Positions 9,243 through 18,030 of a DNA stretch of 33,196 nucleotides are shown in pieces. This stretch comes from Chloroflexota bacterium (GTDB taxonomy: Bacteria > Chloroflexota > Dehalococcoidia > UBA2979), in contig CANIRU010000013.1 in the NCBI GenBank assembly GCA_947470025.1, positions 1 through 33,196 of the forward strand. The letters are read 5' to 3'. The number at the start of each line of letters is the position of its first letter. The first letter of the stretch is position 1. A model generated the notes under the pieces. It did no database searches, was not told the origin of the DNA, and saw only the letters and a program-made list of their open reading frames with translations. A program made the position numbers and the translations under genes.

Positions 9243-10019
9243 ATGCGCGTCAACACTACGAAGGCGAAGCTCGCGGAGGGGAAGGTCGTCATTGGCGGCA
9301 TTGTCAGCGGCTTCTCGCCCGAGATCGTCGAGTTGCTCGCACTGCTGAGGTTCGACTTCGTCTTCCTGGACTGCGAGCACGGCTCGATGAACGAGGACCA
9401 GGTCGAGCACATGGTGCGCGCGGCGGAGTCATTCGGCATCACGCCGATCGCGCGCATCCCGAATCACGAGGACTCGACGATCCTCCGCTACCTCGACCGC
9501 GGCGTGCAGGGGCTGATCATCCCGCACATCAACACTGCCGAGGCCGCCACGGCGATCGCCGCCGCCTCGCGGTACCACCCCCTGGGCCATCGAGGCTCCG
9601 CCAGCGGCCGCGCCCACGATTACGGCGTGACGATGGCGCGCCCGGACTCGATGGCGTTCATCAACGACAACGTCCTCGTCATCCCGATGTGCGAGGAGGT
9701 CGAGGCGGTCGCGAACCTCGACAGCATCCTCGCCGTGCCGGGGATCGACGTGGTGCACGTCGCCTCGGGTGACCTCGGCCAGAGCATGGGGCACCCACCG
9801 ATGGCGGAGGTGCGCAAGGTGATGTCGGAGGTGGTGAAGAAGACCAAGGCCGCCGGCAAGTGGGCGGGCATCGGCGGCAACGGCGTGACCGACCACACGG
9901 GCATCGCCGACCTCGTGCGTGACGGCGCGCAGTTCGTCACCATCCCCGCGCTCGGCCTGCTGCGGATCGGCGCCGAGCAGTTCCGCGACGGCGTCGCCGC
10001 CGCGATCGCTGCGAAGTAG
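9243..10019 (+). CDS. HpcH/HpaI aldolase/citrate lyase family protein
   Basis: 258 aa; FDFVFLDCEHGSMNEDQVEHMVRAAE, GVQGLIIPHINTAEAA. Confidence 0.92.
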   Translation: MRVNTTKAKLAEGKVVIGGIVSGFSPEIVELLALLRFDFVFLDCEHGSMNEDQVEHMVRAAESFGITPIARIPNHEDSTILRYLDRGVQGLIIPHINTAEAATAIAAASRYHPLGHRGSASGRAHDYGVTMARPDSMAFINDNVLVIPMCEEVEAVANLDSILAVPGIDVVHVASGDLGQSMGHPPMAEVRKVMSEVVKKTKAAGKWAGIGGNGVTDHTGIADLVRDGAQFVTIPALGLLRIGAEQFRDGVAAAIAAK

Positions 10020-10027
10020 GGACGACC

Positions 10028-10912
10028 ATGGCACACGACGACTCGACCCCCATCGAGTGGCAGGCACCGCCGCTCGCCACCGACGCCCACTTCCACGTCT
10101 TCGGGCCGATCGAGCAGTACCCGGCAGGCACGCCTGACCTGCGTTACCCGATGCCGCTCGCACCGCTGGCGGACTACCTGGCGCTGGCCGGGAGGCTCGG
10201 CATCCAGCGGCACGTCTTTGTGCAGCCCAGCGGGTACGGGCGCGACAACTCGTGCCTCCTCGACGCGCTGCGGACAGTGGGCCTCGCCGCCGCGCGCGGC
10301 ATCGTCGACATTGACGAGGAGATCCCGGACGCCGAGCTCGACCGACTGAACGCGCTGGGCGTGCGCGGCGTGCGCATCAACGTCTCGCCGATCCACCCGC
10401 CCGACCCGGCGCTCGCCGCCTCGATGCTGCCGAGGATCGAGCGGATGGCCGCGCGCTGCGCGGAGATCGGCTGGTCGCTGGACTTCCTCGCACCGGGCTG
10501 GCTCACTCGCGAGCTGTTCAACACGACGCTCAAGACGCTGCCGGTCGACTTCTCCATTGCCCACATGGGCATGTTCCTCGCGAAGGATGGCGTGCAGCAG
10601 CCGGGGTTCCAGGAACTCCTCGACTTCCTGCGGCACGGCCAGAGCGAGGGGGGCGGGCGCTGCTGGGTGAAACTGACGGGCGTCTACCGCATGTCCACCG
10701 CCGAGGGCTTCGCGGACACCGCGCCCTTCGCGCGTGCCCTCGCCGAGGTCGCCCCGGACCGGCTGATCTGGGGGAGCGACTACCCGCACCTGTCGTTCGA
10801 GCGCGTCTCCTCGATCGGGCTGTTCAACCTCCTCGGGCAGTGGTTCCCGGATGAGGCGCTGCGGCGCCGCGTGCTGGTGGACAATCCGGCGACGCTCTAC
10901 GGGTTCGAGTAG
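10028..10912 (+). CDS. Amidohydrolase family protein (2-pyrone-4,6-dicarboxylate hydrolase-like)
   Basis: 294 aa; TDAHFHVFGP, VQPSGYGRDNSCLLDAL, LIWGSDYPHLSF; starts 8 nt after the aldolase stop. Confidence 0.88.
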   Translation: MAHDDSTPIEWQAPPLATDAHFHVFGPIEQYPAGTPDLRYPMPLAPLADYLALAGRLGIQRHVFVQPSGYGRDNSCLLDALRTVGLAAARGIVDIDEEIPDAELDRLNALGVRGVRINVSPIHPPDPALAASMLPRIERMAARCAEIGWSLDFLAPGWLTRELFNTTLKTLPVDFSIAHMGMFLAKDGVQQPGFQELLDFLRHGQSEGGGRCWVKLTGVYRMSTAEGFADTAPFARALAEVAPDRLIWGSDYPHLSFERVSSIGLFNLLGQWFPDEALRRRVLVDNPATLYGFE

Positions 10913-11026
10913 TCGTGGAATCACGGGCGAAGTGGACGCAAGGTGACTTGCCGCGAGCGAGTAGGATGCGTCCCGCGCCCCCGCTCGGGCGGTCGCCAGC
11001 TCAAAACAGCACAGAAGAGGGACACC

Positions 11027-11821
11027 ATGATCGACTACGGCATCAGCGGTAAGACCGCCATCGTGACCGGCGGTAGCGTCGGCATCGGCCGCGCCTGCGC
11101 CACCGCGCTCGCCGGGCAGGGCGTGAACGTGGCGATCGTCGCGCGGCGGCTCGACCGCCTCGAGCAGGCGGCGAAGGAGATCTCCGAGGCGACGGGCGGC
11201 AAGGTCATCGCGATCTCCGCCGACATGACGCAGACCGATGACGTGAAGCGCATGGTCGCCGAGACAGTGAAGCAGTTCGGCGGCGTCGACATCCTCGTCA
11301 ACAACGCCGCGTCGTTCCCGTACGGCTCCTCCACCGAGCTGACGGTCGACGACTGGCTCGCCCACTTCAACGTGAAGGCCTTCGGCTACCTCCGCTGCAT
11401 GTTCGAGGTGCTGCCCTACATGAAGCAGGCGGGCTGGGGCCGCATCATCAACATCGCCGGGCAGGCCGCCCGCGCCGGTGGTGGCAGCGCCGGGGCGAAC
11501 AACGCCGCGATCATCAACATGACGAAGGGCTTCGCCCTCGACCTCGCCGCCCAGCACATCACCGTGAACGCCGTGCACCCGGGCGGCCCGTCGGACACCG
11601 ACCGCGACGCAATGAAGATGGAATACGACGTGCGCACGCTCGGCATCACGATGGAGCAGGCCAAGGCGGCCGCCGAGGCCCGCAAGCCCCCGATCGGTCG
11701 TCACGTGGTCTCCGCCGATGCGGCGCACATCGTGCTCTTCCTAGCCGCGGCGCAGTCGAGCGCGATCACGGGCGAGACGATGGCCGTCGACCCCGGTGCC
11801 GACCGCACCGTCATCTACTAG
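11027..11821 (+). CDS. SDR family NAD(P)-dependent oxidoreductase
   Basis: 265 codons; TGGSVGIGRACA nucleotide-binding motif, LVNNAA, active-site region altered (IINIAGQAARAGGGSAGANNAAI). Confidence 0.9.
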   Translation: MIDYGISGKTAIVTGGSVGIGRACATALAGQGVNVAIVARRLDRLEQAAKEISEATGGKVIAISADMTQTDDVKRMVAETVKQFGGVDILVNNAASFPYGSSTELTVDDWLAHFNVKAFGYLRCMFEVLPYMKQAGWGRIINIAGQAARAGGGSAGANNAAIINMTKGFALDLAAQHITVNAVHPGGPSDTDRDAMKMEYDVRTLGITMEQAKAAAEARKPPIGRHVVSADAAHIVLFLAAAQSSAITGETMAVDPGADRTVIY

Positions 11822-11845
11822 CCGGTCGTTCGAGGCAACACGCTG

Positions 11846-11871
11846 CAGGAGCGCCCTCGTGGGCGCTCCTG
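11846..11871 (+). terminator. Hairpin terminator between convergent SDR and cyclase genes
   Basis: CAGGAGCGCCC-TCGT-GGGCGCTCCTG followed by TTCGTTGT; 11-bp perfect stem. Confidence 0.8.
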
Positions 11872-11927
11872 TTCGTTGTGGCGGTGCAAAGGGCCCTTTC
11901 GCCTTCCGCGGTCGATCTACCTCAAAC

Positions 11928-12872
11928 CTACTTGAACGCCTGCGCGTTCGGCGGGGAGCCGACGCCGCGCGGGAGGTTGAGCGGCTTCGCGATGAGGAGC
12001 ATCTCGTAGATGCCGTCGCGAGCGCAGTCCTCGGCCAGTTCGTCGAGTGCCCACAGTTCGCCGATCTGCATGCCGAAGAGGCCGACCATGCGGCGGTGCT
12101 GGAAATTCAGTGGGACGGGCGGCAGCGCCTCCACTGCGATGTTGTCCGCATTGATCGAGGCAATGTGGTTGTCCCACAGCCAGACCGCGGTCTCGCGCAT
12201 GCCATCGAGCCCCGGCGACGGCGCGGCGATGTCGAAGCGCTCCGGGCCCTGATCCTTCGAGTTGAGGTACCACTCCATCCAGCCGGTGCGGAGCAGCAGG
12301 ATGTCGCGCGGTCGGATCGCGACGCCCTGCTTCTTCGCGATCGCCTCGAGCATCGGCCCGTCGATGCCGATGCGCTCGTGGACATCGAATTTGTCGCCCA
12401 TGAAGCGGGGGAAGTCGAGGAGCACGGCGCGGCCGTTGATGCCGTGCTCAGCCCAGTGTTGGATGCCGAGGCGGTCGCCCGGCTGCTCGTCCAGGTCATC
12501 GTCCTGCAGGCCGGTGTAGTAGCCGCGCGAGCCGAAGCGCACGTGGCGCAGTCCGTCGATCTGGCTCGAGCCCTGGAGGTAGAAGTGGTCCAGCGAGTCA
12601 TCGCCGCCGGACTGGCGGCGGTAGACGTGGTGGATGTACGGCTGGCGGCCCCGGTCGCCCTCGATGCGCTCGGGCTGGTCCAGCGGCAGGTCGAGGTTGA
12701 AGCTCACGCCGCGCTTCACGAGCTTCATGCTCTCCGCGACGTGCTCCGGCGTCAGCAGGTTGATCGTGCCGAGGTTGTCGTTCTCACCCCAGATGCCCCA
12801 CGCGTGGTGCTCCTCGGTGCCCTCGATCAGCGGCAGGTTCTCGTAGCTCGGCAGGCTGTTCAGATCGACCAC
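11928..12872 (-). CDS. Cyclase family protein (kynurenine formamidase-like fold)
   Basis: 314 aa; HHAWGIWGENDNLGTINLLTPEHV, FYLQGSSQIDGLRHVRF, DILLLRTGWMEWY. Confidence 0.85.
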   Translation of the reverse strand: MVDLNSLPSYENLPLIEGTEEHHAWGIWGENDNLGTINLLTPEHVAESMKLVKRGVSFNLDLPLDQPERIEGDRGRQPYIHHVYRRQSGGDDSLDHFYLQGSSQIDGLRHVRFGSRGYYTGLQDDDLDEQPGDRLGIQHWAEHGINGRAVLLDFPRFMGDKFDVHERIGIDGPMLEAIAKKQGVAIRPRDILLLRTGWMEWYLNSKDQGPERFDIAAPSPGLDGMRETAVWLWDNHIASINADNIAVEALPPVPLNFQHRRMVGLFGMQIGELWALDELAEDCARDGIYEMLLIAKPLNLPRGVGSPPNAQAFK

Positions 12873-12995
12873 GTGGCCCCCTCAGGCTGCTGCGCCGCCC
12901 GAGGTCGAGTGGCGCGGCGCAGTCATAGCAGAGACGCGCGTGCCGGGGAAGCGCGCTACGATTCGCGCCTTGTTACTCGGCGCTAGGAGTCTCGC

Positions 12996-13922
12996 ATGAG
13001 CGTCCGCATCGGCCTGGGCATGTCCACGTTCCCATTCACCTCGCCCCGCGCGATGTGGCGCTGGGTCGAGACCTGTGAGGACAGTGCGATCGACTCGATC
13101 TGGCAGACCGACCGCCTCATCTCCTCGGAGCCGTTCCTCGAGCCGCTGACCACGCTCGCCGCGCTCGCGGGCGGCACATCGAGGCTCAAGTTCGGGATGA
13201 ACGTCCTCGTCCTGCCGCTGCGCGATCCGCTCGTCGTCGCCAAGCAGTGCGCCAACATCGACTACCTCAGTGGCGGACGTTTCCTGCCGGCCTTCGGCGT
13301 CGGCAGCGACAACGCCGTCGAGTGGACGGCTGCGGGCATCGACCGCGCGCACCGCGGCCAGAGCACCGACGAGGCGCTCGGCCTGATGGCGCGCCTCTGG
13401 GCGGGCGAGACTGTGACGCACGAGGGCAAGTACCACCGCTATCGTGGCGCTCGCATCGCGCCGCTGCCGGTGCAGTCACCGCTGCCGCTGTGGATCGGCG
13501 GGTCGAGTCCCGCCGCCGTCCGTCGCGTAGCGACCGTGGGCACCGGCTGGATCTCCGGCGCCCAAACGCCCGCGCAGATCGCTCCCGTGATCGCCGCGAT
13601 CCGCGCCGCGAGCGCTGAGGCGGGCCGGCCCGTGGACGACGACCACTACGGCGCGACGTTCTCCTTCCGGTTCGGGAGCATGGACGATGCTCCGGCGCAG
13701 GCGGCAGCCACTGCGCTCGCACGGAACGCACCGAACACCGACCCGCGCTCGATCCTCGCGGTGGGCGATGAGCAGACGATCCTCGCGCGCCTGCGGGAGT
13801 ACATCGCCGCCGGGGCGTCGAAGTTCGTGCTGCGTCCGCTCGGCACCGACGACGACGACATCGTTGAGCAGACGCGGCGGCTCATCGACACCGTCGTCCC
13901 GGTCGCGCACGCGCTGGGCTAG
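12996..13922 (+). CDS. LLM class (F420/flavin-dependent) oxidoreductase
   Basis: 308 aa; LGMSTFPFTSPRAMWRWVETCEDSAIDSIWQTDR, GGRFLPAFGVGSD, PLPLWIGGSSPAAVRRVATVGTGW. Confidence 0.9.
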   Translation: MSVRIGLGMSTFPFTSPRAMWRWVETCEDSAIDSIWQTDRLISSEPFLEPLTTLAALAGGTSRLKFGMNVLVLPLRDPLVVAKQCANIDYLSGGRFLPAFGVGSDNAVEWTAAGIDRAHRGQSTDEALGLMARLWAGETVTHEGKYHRYRGARIAPLPVQSPLPLWIGGSSPAAVRRVATVGTGWISGAQTPAQIAPVIAAIRAASAEAGRPVDDDHYGATFSFRFGSMDDAPAQAAATALARNAPNTDPRSILAVGDEQTILARLREYIAAGASKFVLRPLGTDDDDIVEQTRRLIDTVVPVAHALG

Positions 13923-13928
13923 CGCCGA

Positions 13929-13955
13929 CCTCGGACGGTTCTCGTACCGTCGAGG
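13929..13955. terminator. Bidirectional hairpin between convergent genes
   Basis: CCTCGgACGGT-TCTCGT-ACCGTCGAGG with a one-base bulge, filling the gap between two convergent stop codons. Confidence 0.65.
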
Positions 13956-14891
13956 CTACGCGAGCTTCAGCAGGCGCTTCGCGTTGCCGTTCGCCACCAA
14001 CTCCTTCTCACGGTCGGTGAGCGGGAGGCGGCGCATGACCGACGCGTACAGCGCGGGGTCGTTTAGCGGGTAGTTCGTGCCGAAGAGGATGTGCTCCGCG
14101 CCGCACTCGCGGATGAACGCGACGAGCGACTCGTCCGTCAGGTGCTCGTTCGGGTCGTCCAGTTCGTGCAGGCGGCCGGACAGGTCGGCGTGGAAGTTCG
14201 GGAAGCGGTGGCAGAGGTCGATCACGTCGGCCTCGTACCCGTGGCCGAGGTGAGCGATGTTCACGACGAGGTCGGGGAACTGCGCGAGTGGCCCGGCGAA
14301 GTACTTCGGGCTGCCGTAGTGGTCGCCACGTGCCCCGAGCTCGCCGCCCGCGCCCGCCTGGGACACGATCGGCACGCCGAGGCGCGAGATCGCCTCGTAC
14401 GCCGGCATCATCCGCGCGTCGTCCACATACATCGCCAGAGCGAGCGGCACGATCTTCACCCCGCGCGCGCCTCGGCCGACCTTGTCCTCGATCTCGCCGA
14501 CCAGCGTCGCCTCGTCCATGTAGACCGGGTCGAGGCCAGCGAAGGTGAAGAAGTTGGGGTGTTCAGCGCTGACACCCATCGCCCACTCGGTGTTGGCGAT
14601 CATGCGCTGGGCCATCATCGTCTGGACCTCGTGCTCCACCGCCGCGCGCTCGGCGGGGTCGGTGGGCAACTCCTGGCTCTTGATACGCGCCTCGTACATG
14701 AAGCGCGTCGGCGTGTACATCAGTTGCACGGCGTGCGTGATGTTCGAGGCGGCCATGATGCCGGAGAGTTCCTCGATGGTGCCGTCTCGCACGATGTCGG
14801 TGCGGCCCGTCGACTTCTGCCAGCCGATGCCCCGGTCCGCGCTCGCGAACGTGTGGGTGTGGATGTCGATGATCTCGAGGTCGTCGGCCAC
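13956..14891 (-). CDS. Amidohydrolase family protein (Amidohydro_2, ACMSD-like)
   Basis: GTG start at 14891 (VADDLEIIDIHTHTFASADRG); HIHTHTF metal motif, GAEHILFGTNYPLNDPALY. Confidence 0.85.
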   Translation of the reverse strand: MADDLEIIDIHTHTFASADRGIGWQKSTGRTDIVRDGTIEELSGIMAASNITHAVQLMYTPTRFMYEARIKSQELPTDPAERAAVEHEVQTMMAQRMIANTEWAMGVSAEHPNFFTFAGLDPVYMDEATLVGEIEDKVGRGARGVKIVPLALAMYVDDARMMPAYEAISRLGVPIVSQAGAGGELGARGDHYGSPKYFAGPLAQFPDLVVNIAHLGHGYEADVIDLCHRFPNFHADLSGRLHELDDPNEHLTDESLVAFIRECGAEHILFGTNYPLNDPALYASVMRRLPLTDREKELVANGNAKRLLKLA

Positions 14892-15015
14892 TGGGCTGCT
14901 CCTTCGTTGCAGGGGCACCGGCATTGCGCGGTGCGCGGGCGCAAGGTACCACCGGGGCGGCGCGCCGCCCATTACAGTGCTGGTGTGCGGCTCGAGTGCT
15001 GGCCGAGGAGGCCCG

Positions 15016-15456
15016 ATGGCGATCCCGGACATGGAGCGGCTGCGTGCCTCCTGGCGTGCCCAGCCCGAGCGCGCGCGCCTCGGCGTGGTTCCCGAGCGCA
15101 TCGACGAGGATTCCGCCGTCTACACCGTCGACCTCCGCTACGGCGACGGGCGCGAGGACGATCCGCTCTACACCTCGGCAGCGGTGACGTTCGCCGCCGA
15201 CGTCGCCGCCACCTCGGCGGTGCGGGGACGCCTCGACGAGGCACTGCAGCAGCTCAACGGCACGATCAGCCTGCACCTGAACTTCCTCGCGCCGCTGGTC
15301 GGACTGATCACGATCGTGACGCGGGTGGTTTCGATGGGCGAGCAGGACGCCGTGATCGACATCATTGCGCACGATGATCGTGGCACTGCAGTGCTGAAGG
15401 GGGTCGTGGACTACTCCCTGCGTCCCCGCGCGCCGCGCGAGGATCACCGGAAATGA
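15016..15456 (+). CDS. PaaI/hotdog-fold thioesterase family protein
   Basis: 147 codons from ATG 15016 after GAGGAGG; AVTFAADVAATSAVRG, TISLHLNFLAPLVGLITIVTRVVSMG. Confidence 0.75.
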   Translation: MAIPDMERLRASWRAQPERARLGVVPERIDEDSAVYTVDLRYGDGREDDPLYTSAAVTFAADVAATSAVRGRLDEALQQLNGTISLHLNFLAPLVGLITIVTRVVSMGEQDAVIDIIAHDDRGTAVLKGVVDYSLRPRAPREDHRK

Positions 15457-15881
15457 GCGCGCCGCGCACGCCCGCCGAGTGGGAGGCCACGCCGTTCTTC
15501 CGCGAGTACGACCTGCGTGTCGACGCGGTGGGCGACGGCTACGCGCGCCTCGCCGCCCATCGCGAGGCGATCAAGCTCCGTGGCGCGCGCGATGGGCTCA
15601 ACGGTGGCATCGTCGCATCGCTCGGTGAGGCCGCAATGCGCGTGTGCCTGGCGAGTATGCTCGGCGACGGCGAGCAGGCCGGGCCGACGCGCGAGCTCAC
15701 CGTCGCGTTCCTGTCGAGCGCACGTGGCGACACCAGCCTTGTGGAGGCACGCATGATGCGCAAGGGTGGCACGCTCGCCGTCGGAGACGTTGAGCTGCGG
15801 AATGCCGAGACCGGCGAGCTGAACGCGAAGATCCGCGTGTCGTGCGAGGTGCATCGCGCATTCTCGACGCCCGCTAGATAG
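15453..15881 (+). CDS. PaaI/hotdog-fold thioesterase family protein
   Basis: 142 aa; ATGA overlap with the preceding gene; LNGGIVASLGEAAMRVCLASMLGDG, TRELTVAFLSSARGD. Confidence 0.75.
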   Translation: MSAPRTPAEWEATPFFREYDLRVDAVGDGYARLAAHREAIKLRGARDGLNGGIVASLGEAAMRVCLASMLGDGEQAGPTRELTVAFLSSARGDTSLVEARMMRKGGTLAVGDVELRNAETGELNAKIRVSCEVHRAFSTPAR

Positions 15882-15901
15882 CTCGAGACGAGAGGGAACC
15901 G

Positions 15902-16291
15902 ATGCCGTACGCGATCAACCACATCCACATCAAGGCCGACGACCCGCAGAAGACCGCAGCGTGGTTCGTGCAGGCGTTCAACTTCACGATCTTCAGCGAC
16001 ACACTCCGCGCGGGCGGCGTACGCTTCGTCGCGTGTGACTCCGAGACCGGCTTCCGCGTGAACATCTCCGGCGCGCCGGAGGGCAAGACGCTGCCCCGCG
16101 GCACCGCCGAGGAGCACGAAGGCCTGGAGCACTTCGGCTTCGACTCCGACAACCTCGAGGCCGACATCGAGCGATTGACGGCCCTGGGCGCGAAGCTGGT
16201 GGTGGAGCCGTTCATGGGCTCGGTGTCGCGCGTCTGCTTCTTCGAGGTGCCGGACCACGTCCGCATCGAATTGATCGAGCGGCCTGCGTAG
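15902..16291 (+). CDS. VOC (glyoxalase/bleomycin resistance) family protein
   Basis: 129 aa; INHIHIKADDPQKTAAWFVQAF, EGLEHFGFDSDNLEADIERL. Confidence 0.88.
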   Translation: MPYAINHIHIKADDPQKTAAWFVQAFNFTIFSDTLRAGGVRFVACDSETGFRVNISGAPEGKTLPRGTAEEHEGLEHFGFDSDNLEADIERLTALGAKLVVEPFMGSVSRVCFFEVPDHVRIELIERPA

Positions 16292-16304
16292 CTCGACTCG
16301 CAGG

Positions 16305-16336
16305 AGGAAGGGGGCTTCGTCCCCCACCCCTCCCGG
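16305..16336 (-). repeat. Partial REP-like element, copy D (inverted relative to copy C)
   Basis: Reverse complement reads CCGGGAGGGGTGGGGGACGAAGCCCCCTTCC, sharing modules with copy C in the opposite orientation. Confidence 0.4.
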
Positions 16337-16376
16337 TGGCCTATTCAGAGGACCTGTCGCGGCATCGTCTACTCCG

Positions 16377-16478
16377 CCGGGAGTCTGAGGGGCGCAGCCC
16401 CTCAGACTTGGTTCTCTTCCCTCTGAACCCCTCCCGCGCCGGGAGGGGTAGGGGTGGGCCGCCCAACGCGGCCACCCC
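16377..16478 (+). repeat. REP-like multi-hairpin intergenic element, copy C
   Basis: Three perfect or near-perfect hairpins: 16382-16408 (12-bp stem, GCA loop), 16428-16448 (CCCCTCCCG-CGC-CGGGAGGGG), 16451-16478; aligns with the reverse complement of 4396-4497. Confidence 0.8.
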
Positions 16479-16549
16479 GCCCCAACTCTCAGCAGGCAGC
16501 GTGCGTCCGGGTCCCCTCGCGCGTTCCTCGCGGCGCGACGCGGGGGCGC

Positions 16550-17515
16550 CTACTTCTTCATCGTCGCGGCCGCCTCGAACGTCGCGCGCACCGAGCGCAC
16601 GAGCATCGCGTCGACCTGGTCATCGGTCACGCCGTGCGCTTTGAGCCACGGGATTTGCACCTCGGACACGAGGCAGAACGCACGCGGGTTCTCCGGTCGC
16701 ACGCCCCCGCTGGCCGGGCCACCGTTGAGGCTGTACGACGCGCTGTCGTGACTGAGGCACACCTGCTCGGCATAGCCGGCCTCGACGAGGGTCAGCGCAA
16801 CGCGCGCCCGGCGCTCCTGCTCCGCCTCGTCGATGCGCGGCGAGAACCGGTCGAGGCCGACCGTCGCGCCACGCTTCGCCATCCGCAGCACGTAGTCCAT
16901 GTCCGTGCTGTCGTTGGTGTGCCCGATCGTGACCGCGCGGAGGTCCAGTCCTTCCTCCTCGAAGATGTCGAGGAGTCGGTCGCCGTGGTAGTCGGCAGGT
17001 CGGGTGTGGCAAGTGATCGGCAGGCCGGACGCCTTCGCGGCTCGGGCCGCGCCGCGCGCCATCTTCTCCATCTGGATGCGCAGCGGCTCCAACTGATACT
17101 CGATGTCCCAAGCCAGTTTGATCATCCCCGGGCGGATCGAGGTGCCCGCGATCCCGTCGTTGATCTCCCGCAGCATGAACGCTGCCGCGCCGTCCTCGTC
17201 CCACGCGCTGTACGGCATCGGCACCCAGCGGTAGACGCCAGTGGCGCAGATCACGTTCATCGGCGTCTTGCCGGCGATGCCCTGGAACAGGCCCTCGTCC
17301 CGGCCGAGGTCGAGCGGCGTGCAGTCGATGACCGTGCGGATGCCGACGTCGTACGCGTGCTGAAGTGCCTCGACGCCGCGGCGCACCGCGTCGTCTCGGT
17401 TGTAGTAGCCGAGGCGCTCGAAGCTGCCCATACCGCTGTTCAGGTGCTCGTGCGTCAGCGTCGCACCGAGCTCGGAGGTGTCCTTCGGTCCGTTGATCGT
17501 CTGGATGGTTGCCAT
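16550..17515 (-). CDS. Phosphotriesterase-related (PTE/lactonase-like) protein
   Basis: 321 aa; LTHEHLNSG (HxH), GMIKLAWDIEY (candidate carbamylated Lys), CHTRPADYHG, VTIGHTNDS, CLSHDSASY. Confidence 0.92.
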   Translation of the reverse strand: MATIQTINGPKDTSELGATLTHEHLNSGMGSFERLGYYNRDDAVRRGVEALQHAYDVGIRTVIDCTPLDLGRDEGLFQGIAGKTPMNVICATGVYRWVPMPYSAWDEDGAAAFMLREINDGIAGTSIRPGMIKLAWDIEYQLEPLRIQMEKMARGAARAAKASGLPITCHTRPADYHGDRLLDIFEEEGLDLRAVTIGHTNDSTDMDYVLRMAKRGATVGLDRFSPRIDEAEQERRARVALTLVEAGYAEQVCLSHDSASYSLNGGPASGGVRPENPRAFCLVSEVQIPWLKAHGVTDDQVDAMLVRSVRATFEAAATMKK

Positions 17516-17586
17516 TGGTTCTCACGCCCCCTTCAGAGCGCGGCGACGATAGCACGCCCTATGTCCGTGGACTGCCGCCCCGCGAA

Positions 17587-17612
17587 CAACGCCGCCCTCG
17601 TGGGCGGCGTTG
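17587..17612 (-). terminator. Hairpin terminator downstream of the NTF2-like gene
   Basis: CAACGCCGCCC-TCGT-GGGCGGCGTTG; on the minus strand it is followed by TTCG. Confidence 0.75.
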
Positions 17613-17643
17613 CGTGTCGTGTTTCGACGATCCGGGCGGGGAG

Positions 17644-18030
17644 TCAGCGCGAACGGATCTCCGTCGCCTGCCAGCTCGCGCACTTCCACGCGCCGGCGTC
17701 GTTGATCCAGACGCAGAGGAATGTCGTCTCTAGGTTGCGGTGGTTGTCCACCGGCCCCATCTCCTGGTGCCCAACGCCCTGCACGAGGACGACGCCCGGG
17801 TACACGCGGTAGGACTCGTCGGTGATCGTCCATACGTGGTAGCGGCGGCTGCCGTTGCGGAACGACTCCAGCCACTCCTCGCGCGTGTCCGCGTGCCCGC
17901 TGCTCGCGTGCGTGAACGTGTAGTCCGACGCGACGAGGCCCTCGAGCGCGTCGGCGTCGGCCGCGACGGTGCCGTCCAGCCAGCGCTGCAATGTCGCGCG
18001 GACCTCGCGGGTGGTGTCCGTGTTCACCAT
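17644..18030 (-). CDS. Nuclear transport factor 2/SnoaL-like family protein
   Basis: 128 aa; ALEGLVASDYTFTHASSGHADTREEWLESF, AWKCASWQAT; TAATG stop/start overlap with the upstream gene. Confidence 0.8.
   Translation of the reverse strand: MVNTDTTREVRATLQRWLDGTVAADADALEGLVASDYTFTHASSGHADTREEWLESFRNGSRRYHVWTITDESYRVYPGVVLVQGVGHQEMGPVDNHRNLETTFLCVWINDAGAWKCASWQATEIRSR

Noticed and set aside
9620-11728. 702-aa minus-strand ORF and other long shadow ORFs (e.g. 2869-4374 plus, 1914-3086 plus, 12882-13436 minus, 16454-17812 plus)
   Set aside because: Antisense to well-supported conserved genes; Arg/Ala/Gly/Val-rich translations typical of GC-rich non-coding frames.
16336-16644. 102-aa ORF (EGRSPSDLVLFPLNPSRAGRGRGGPP)
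   Set aside because: Lies over REP-like copy C and overlaps the phosphotriesterase gene antisense; considered spurious.
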